The position numbers were made by a program, and so were the translations under genes. From contig JAOPHQ010005730.1 in assembly GCA_030340625.1 (NCBI GenBank), positions 88,224 through 152,223 on the forward strand: a DNA stretch of 64,000 bases, in the 5' to 3' direction. This document shows positions 59,069 to 64,000 of this stretch, piece by piece (positions within the stretch are counted from its first letter, which is position 1; every line of letters starts with the position of its first letter). This stretch comes from Merluccius polli. Lineage: Eukaryota; Chordata; Actinopteri; Gadiformes; Merlucciidae. The notes beneath the pieces were generated by a model. That model was not told the origin of the DNA. It made no database searches and saw only the letters and a program-made list of their open reading frames with translations.

Positions 59069-62000
59069 ACATTAAGGATGTTTGTACATGTTTGTTGTAA
59101 GACAAAACACATTATAGATTTGTATACGACTATACAAGTCTAGAATGTGTAAATGCATTTTAAATCAACCGAATGTCAACAAATATCCCACGGGACCCAA
59201 TACAATCTCGAATAGACTAAATACCGGCTAACAGAGACACTTCCAAAAAAAGGCAGAATTTCCAACCGGTTCCCCTGCCTGAAGTTATTCCGGTAAAGTG
59301 TTTTCTTGGCGGGAAATATGTGGGGTGGCAGCAGGGCTTGGGAATCAAAATATGTCTGGAGCTATTTTAGTTGGGCAGTGTTTTATGGTTGACACTGTCG
59401 GTTTTCTGTATTGTTCTAGTTTAGCTGTGGGCGTTTTACTACTACTTGAGCTGGCGAAGCTATGAATCGGACACAAGGAGATGTAGTCGACACAACACAA
59501 TGATTGTTTTTGCGTGGAAATAAAGTGAAGTGCAGTATTTAATTTCCCCTAGCTCTTCATTCTACTGCCGTGGGCAGCCACATTACAATTACTCCCCAAC
59601 CACAGTGGGAAAATAAATAACTAAATATACAAACAAACAAACAAACAAGGGAGACATCTCAACGCCCACTCATTTTCTCAATTATTGTAACCAATAATTG
59701 GGCAAAAGTGGAAGACAATTGGCTGGAGACAACCTAGAGACCAACAGTTTGTCAAAAAATTCTTGAATACGAGTAAAATAAAATAAAAACAACACAAATA
59801 ATGTTCAGTATTGTTTAAAACAACAATTTCTCCCTAGCTTCTCCAGTTTTTCCCTCACCGACGTCCTCGCTGCAAGACACCGAGACCGATTTCTACGCCA
59901 TGTCAGTCACCATCAAATCTCCGCCACCAGGACGAACAACAGCCTGCCTGTTATCTGATTGGTTTAGTCAGCCCTGCCACTCATTAGCAGACCCCCTCCC
60001 AGGCTGTATGAATGGACAGGAGTGATCGGGGGAGGGGGGGGGGGGGGGGGGGGGGGGGGGCGAGCGAGCATGTCCACTCTCTGTCTCCCCTCCGTACTAC
60101 CAAGGCCCATGTGTACACCCCACACCACCACCCCCCAAGCCCAGGCTAACAAGCAGAGCTACTGGCCTGAGAGCGATAATGCAATTATGCAATACAAGCC
60201 CAGGCTTCACAGTGGATATGGGAGGTGTAGAGGGGGGGAACAAATACGACGTGACAAGTCCCAGAGCTGCACTGCAATGTGGAGCCAGAGAGGCACTTGG
60301 TTTTGTTTACACTGATGCAAGTAGGAAATACAGGAGGCGAGTTGTGAAGAGATGTAGAAAAAAAAAACCATTGAGAGTCTGGAGAGTCCAGACATAGTGT
60401 TAGTCAGTCACGGTACTTCTATCTAGACAATTGCAGTACTGTTGGTTTTAATTGTGGGAGTTGGTAAACACTTAAGATGGTAGGGCTAACAGAGCAAGAT
60501 ATGGCATCAGCAAAACTGGCCAATCTCCACACTGTGTTGTTAGGCCTACATGTAGGTAGCACCACGCGTGGTTGGAGGTGAGATAGCATACACCATTTTG
60601 AGAGCAGAAAGGTGTGAATCTCACTCATATCACACCACATGACAGGAAAACTAATTTGAAAGTGTAACTGAGGGGAATTGAGACAACACCTAAACATGCT
60701 TTAGCAAAATGATGGCACATATAAATGCATATTCACAAGTTTTTACCTGATTAAATCTTATATACTTGGGAGTATTTGGTTAAAGGAACTTCTAAATACT
60801 CAAACTTGGGTCTGAATTTGTTGGAGGTTGTTAACTGCTTATTTTGCTTAGGGGAGTTACGACAGGAAGTATTACAAAGACTAGAAATGGTATTTATACA
60901 AAGAACCTTAATCCTACTCTGGTGACATCATCGCATTATCAGACTGCAAAGCCCACAGTTTTCAAGAGGAGGAAGTGTGTAGTAGAAAAAATACAAAGGG
61001 GTAACAATACACGCACTTGAAGCTTTGTTTAGGAATGATGTGAAACAGTGCAAGCAAGGGTTCACCATGGCAACCCTGTCATGCCTTAATACGCGTCGCT
61101 AAATCATGAACACACAGTCAGCTAAAATCAGGCGATGGCATTACAAATATTGGCCGTTTGGGTCTAAATGCACGGTCGCGGGCGATGCAAAACGGTTTCC
61201 AATGAATGCTGATTCACACAGTATGTCAGCAGCGAGGCTCCATATGTTTTACGGCGCTTTATGATGCGTGGGGCGAAAGTGAGTGGAATGTCCAATGCAC
61301 ACGATACTGGCTACTTTGAGGCAGAGAAGCTGTGGCTAAAATTACATCTCCATACATAGCCAGGATTCCTCAGGTACCAGTGTGAAGTGTGGCGGCCGGG
61401 GGCAGGAAGATAAGGGAGCTTGATTGGGCAAAGGGGGCCTATATTTATGGCCATTAGACGAGACCCTTAGCCTCCGAGGGATCCGGGGGAGCAGAGGATC
61501 TCAGCTTGAGGAGCCTCGCCGAGGCAGTCACTGGCCACTATGAAGACATCACGACTGTAGTTGTCACTGAAGCAGCAGCAGTGCCAACGACATTACCATA
61601 ATCTGTCTACTCTGGCCACAGTAAAACTCAATCTAGGGCAGAAGAACTGCATTTTTACCTTGGCTGGTTTCTAAATAAGGAATATCATTTGTGTGGCATT
61701 ATGCCACTTATAAACTACTATACTAACTAATATGGTATGTTTACATGCACAGTTGCACAAATGCAATCTTACTTGGAATACACTTCTTAGTTAATGTTTA
61801 CGGTAATGTGTTACTGTTGGCAGCAATAGCTCCACAAGCAACAAACATCTCAGCTAAAATCAGCACTTTGTTATGAATGTGGGGAGATTTCAGTCACAAA
61901 TGATCCAACTTAGTGTGTTTTTTGTTCTCAAATTCCAGGCTTTTAAACAAATAAGTAGAAGGAATGAGGAAGTGAGGACAGACTTGTATTGATTACTGGT

Positions 62001-62740
62001 TGTGAGAACAACAAAGTCCCAAAATCACAATACCAGATGTAGGCCGATTGAAAAAAAATGTTTTCCATGGAAATTAATCTGGACATATTTATTACCAAAA
62101 CTTTATCCTGGGAAATGCCTTAGTGAGTGAAGTGCATTTGAGATTAATGAGGGGATGGGAAATATGTGTGTGTACTATCTGCTTTGTACCCAAGGGTCAA
62201 GGTAACATTCTTCAACACCTTTGAGACCGGTCCTAATGGAGGGATTTGGGCATGGCTATTGTTGGGCAGGAAAGAGGAGATCAAGGAGAAAAAGAGGGCT
62301 GTAACCAGAGATGGGCAGGTATAGGTGACAGAGGGAAACACAGGAAGCTTGAGAGGTAGAGGGAAGGAGGACAAGAATGTTTTCGCCCCACATTTCAATA
62401 GATATTGTAACCACGTGTCTTGATTTCTTTTATTTTCTCTCCCCTTGCATTATTTGTTGTAATATTTGTTGTGTTATTCTTGGACCAGCACATTAACACA
62501 CAAGTTACCCCAAATTTCAAGGAGGTCAAATTTTGACCAAAAACAAATTTTGCTTCGATTTTCATGTATAAATACACATTTTAGACCTACTTCCAGTGTG
62601 TGTCAATTGTCTCAAGCCGACTGCAGGTCCACAAGCCAATCAAGCTAGAGGAAGTTAAAAACAACTCTTACCGTCATAAACTCAAAAGCAGGGTGCTTGT
62701 TCAGAAAGAGTCAGGTATAGGTGTGCGGGACATCCAACTG

Positions 62741-62743
<3 letters not shown>

Positions 62744-62771
<28 letters not shown>

Positions 62772-62817
62772 CTTCTTCTTCTTCTTCTTCTTCTTCTTCT
62801 TCTTCTTCTTCTTCTTC
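62744..62817. repeat. (TTC)n trinucleotide repeat
   Basis: About 24 uninterrupted TTC units. Confidence 0.97.
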
Positions 62818-63683
62818 AACTCGTGGAAACAAAAATCCCTTTCTTCACCGAGACGTCTCCCCTTGAAGTAAATCTTTTTATTTCCAGGTTTTAGTCTCGA
62901 GTTCAGCGCCTGAGGAACACAAACAGATGAAGTAGAGTTAGGAGCCGGCGCGACACGCCGAGTGGCGCGACCTGAGAGTTCCCTGTTTGGGTAAAGCTGT
63001 GCTCAGATAGGGCTATTTTCAGACGCGCTGGTCTACGGGCTGGAAAGTTACCCCCTAGAGTCGTGCGTAGGTAGGTGTTGACTACGTGACTGGCTGGCTC
63101 CATCCGTCGGTCTAAAACACATACAGACACACATAAAAGGCCCCACACAGTCTTGGACAGACAAAAACCTAAAAAAAAAGCAAATTGCGGAGACAATCTT
63201 CACCTTCAAGCGACATTAAATGCCATTCCAGTGGTGGTTCCAGGTCGTTCAGGAGCTCAGCAGCCAGACAGACTAGATAAGCTGCTTGGTACAGTGATGG
63301 ATAGCAGGGCATAGGCAGGCTCACAGGGAGAGAGACAGAGAGACAGAGAGAGAGAGACGGAGCGAGAGAGCTAGCGAGCTAGCTGTTGGACAGGTTGCAC
63401 ATGCCCACTTCTCCTTGTACGCTTAAATGTCACCCAGTGGCTGATGTCACTGTGGCAACATGTAAAGTGGGCCTTCAAGGCTGAATCTGACCCCAGTGTC
63501 AGAAGTATCCTCAACATAAAAGGAGATTTCACTCTCTGTTGCTGACAGTTTGATTGTGTGTCAAGAGATGAGGGGGGTTAGGTTAGGCCTGCTAATGCAT
63601 AGATATGCACATTTACACGCACACTGGCGCTCACACACAGACACTCGCACACATATACCGTTGCGCGTGCACACACGCACACA

Positions 63684-63808
<125 letters not shown>

Positions 63809-64000
63809 CGAGGTCAACCTGAAGCACCTCTAGACCTCGGACCCCCTGCTATTCCCAGAGTGGTGATGTAAATACTACTATTAGCACCTCATATTTAGAA
63901 CCTGCTTACCTAAAGCAAGCCTGCTGCTACTGTATAATTCATTCCTCCTCTCTCCCTTTACACCCATACTTGTCAATCAATATACACTGATTATATGAAA

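Noticed and set aside
63213..63290. Minus-strand open stretch ending GCTTGAAG|GTGAAG, considered as an upstream sorbs2 exon
   Set aside because: Reads AAELLNDLEPPLEWHLMSLE, but there is no SORBS similarity, no clear acceptor and no transcript evidence.

Overview
The window is vertebrate nuclear DNA, almost certainly from a ray-finned (teleost) fish. Genes are split into short exons with GT/AG borders. Introns are rich in long CA/TG, GA, AT, TTC and poly-G/C tracts. The transposon set (Ty3/gypsy, PIF/Harbinger with both of its genes, hAT-like and other TIR elements, an L1-type LINE, tRNA-like SINE fragments) is typical of fish. All gene names come from reading protein motifs by eye; no database search was run.

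Layout. 1-3565: decayed Ty3/gypsy retrotransposon on the minus strand, with gag, protease, RT-connection, RNase H and integrase pieces, a tRNA-Leu-type primer binding site, and the reverse-transcriptase core deleted. 3640-4085: simple and 33-bp tandem repeats. 5270-6669: PIF/Harbinger relic with a transposase N-terminus (+) and a Myb/SANT-like accessory gene (-). 8514-9740 (+): single-coding-exon GPCR of the neuropeptide Y Y2 subfamily (Y2/Y2-2/Y7). 10910-11770 (+): 5'-truncated L1-type LINE with a 19-bp target-site duplication. 13679-22646 (-): complete eight-exon pdlim3 (PDZ, ZM motif, LIM; 315 aa), with a candidate muscle promoter at about 23.16-23.33 kb. 26178-53323 (-): sorbs2 (ArgBP2) from the MNT start to the stop, including the SoHo domain, the large zinc-finger exon of the neural nArgBP2 form and three SH3 domains. 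53.4-64 kb: 5' intron or upstream DNA of sorbs2 with no exon I can support.

The exon models were built by matching acceptor, donor and codon phase. pdlim3 closes exactly at 948 nt. The sorbs2 set closes at 7,227 nt with every exon, or 4,173 nt (1,390 aa) without four large phase 0-0 exons. pdlim3 and sorbs2 are neighbours in human 4q35 and both encode Z-disc/actin-cytoskeleton adaptors, so this is a conserved muscle gene pair. The GPCR lies tail-to-tail with pdlim3.

I found no wholly new system. The most unusual structures are: a minisatellite in sorbs2 whose unit is the 3' end of an exon plus its splice donor; two very large proline-rich exons between the second and third SH3 domains, one with a 108-bp in-frame tandem repeat; a perfect 65-bp palindrome inside a hAT-like element; and several pdlim3 splice sites made of, or abutting, microsatellites.
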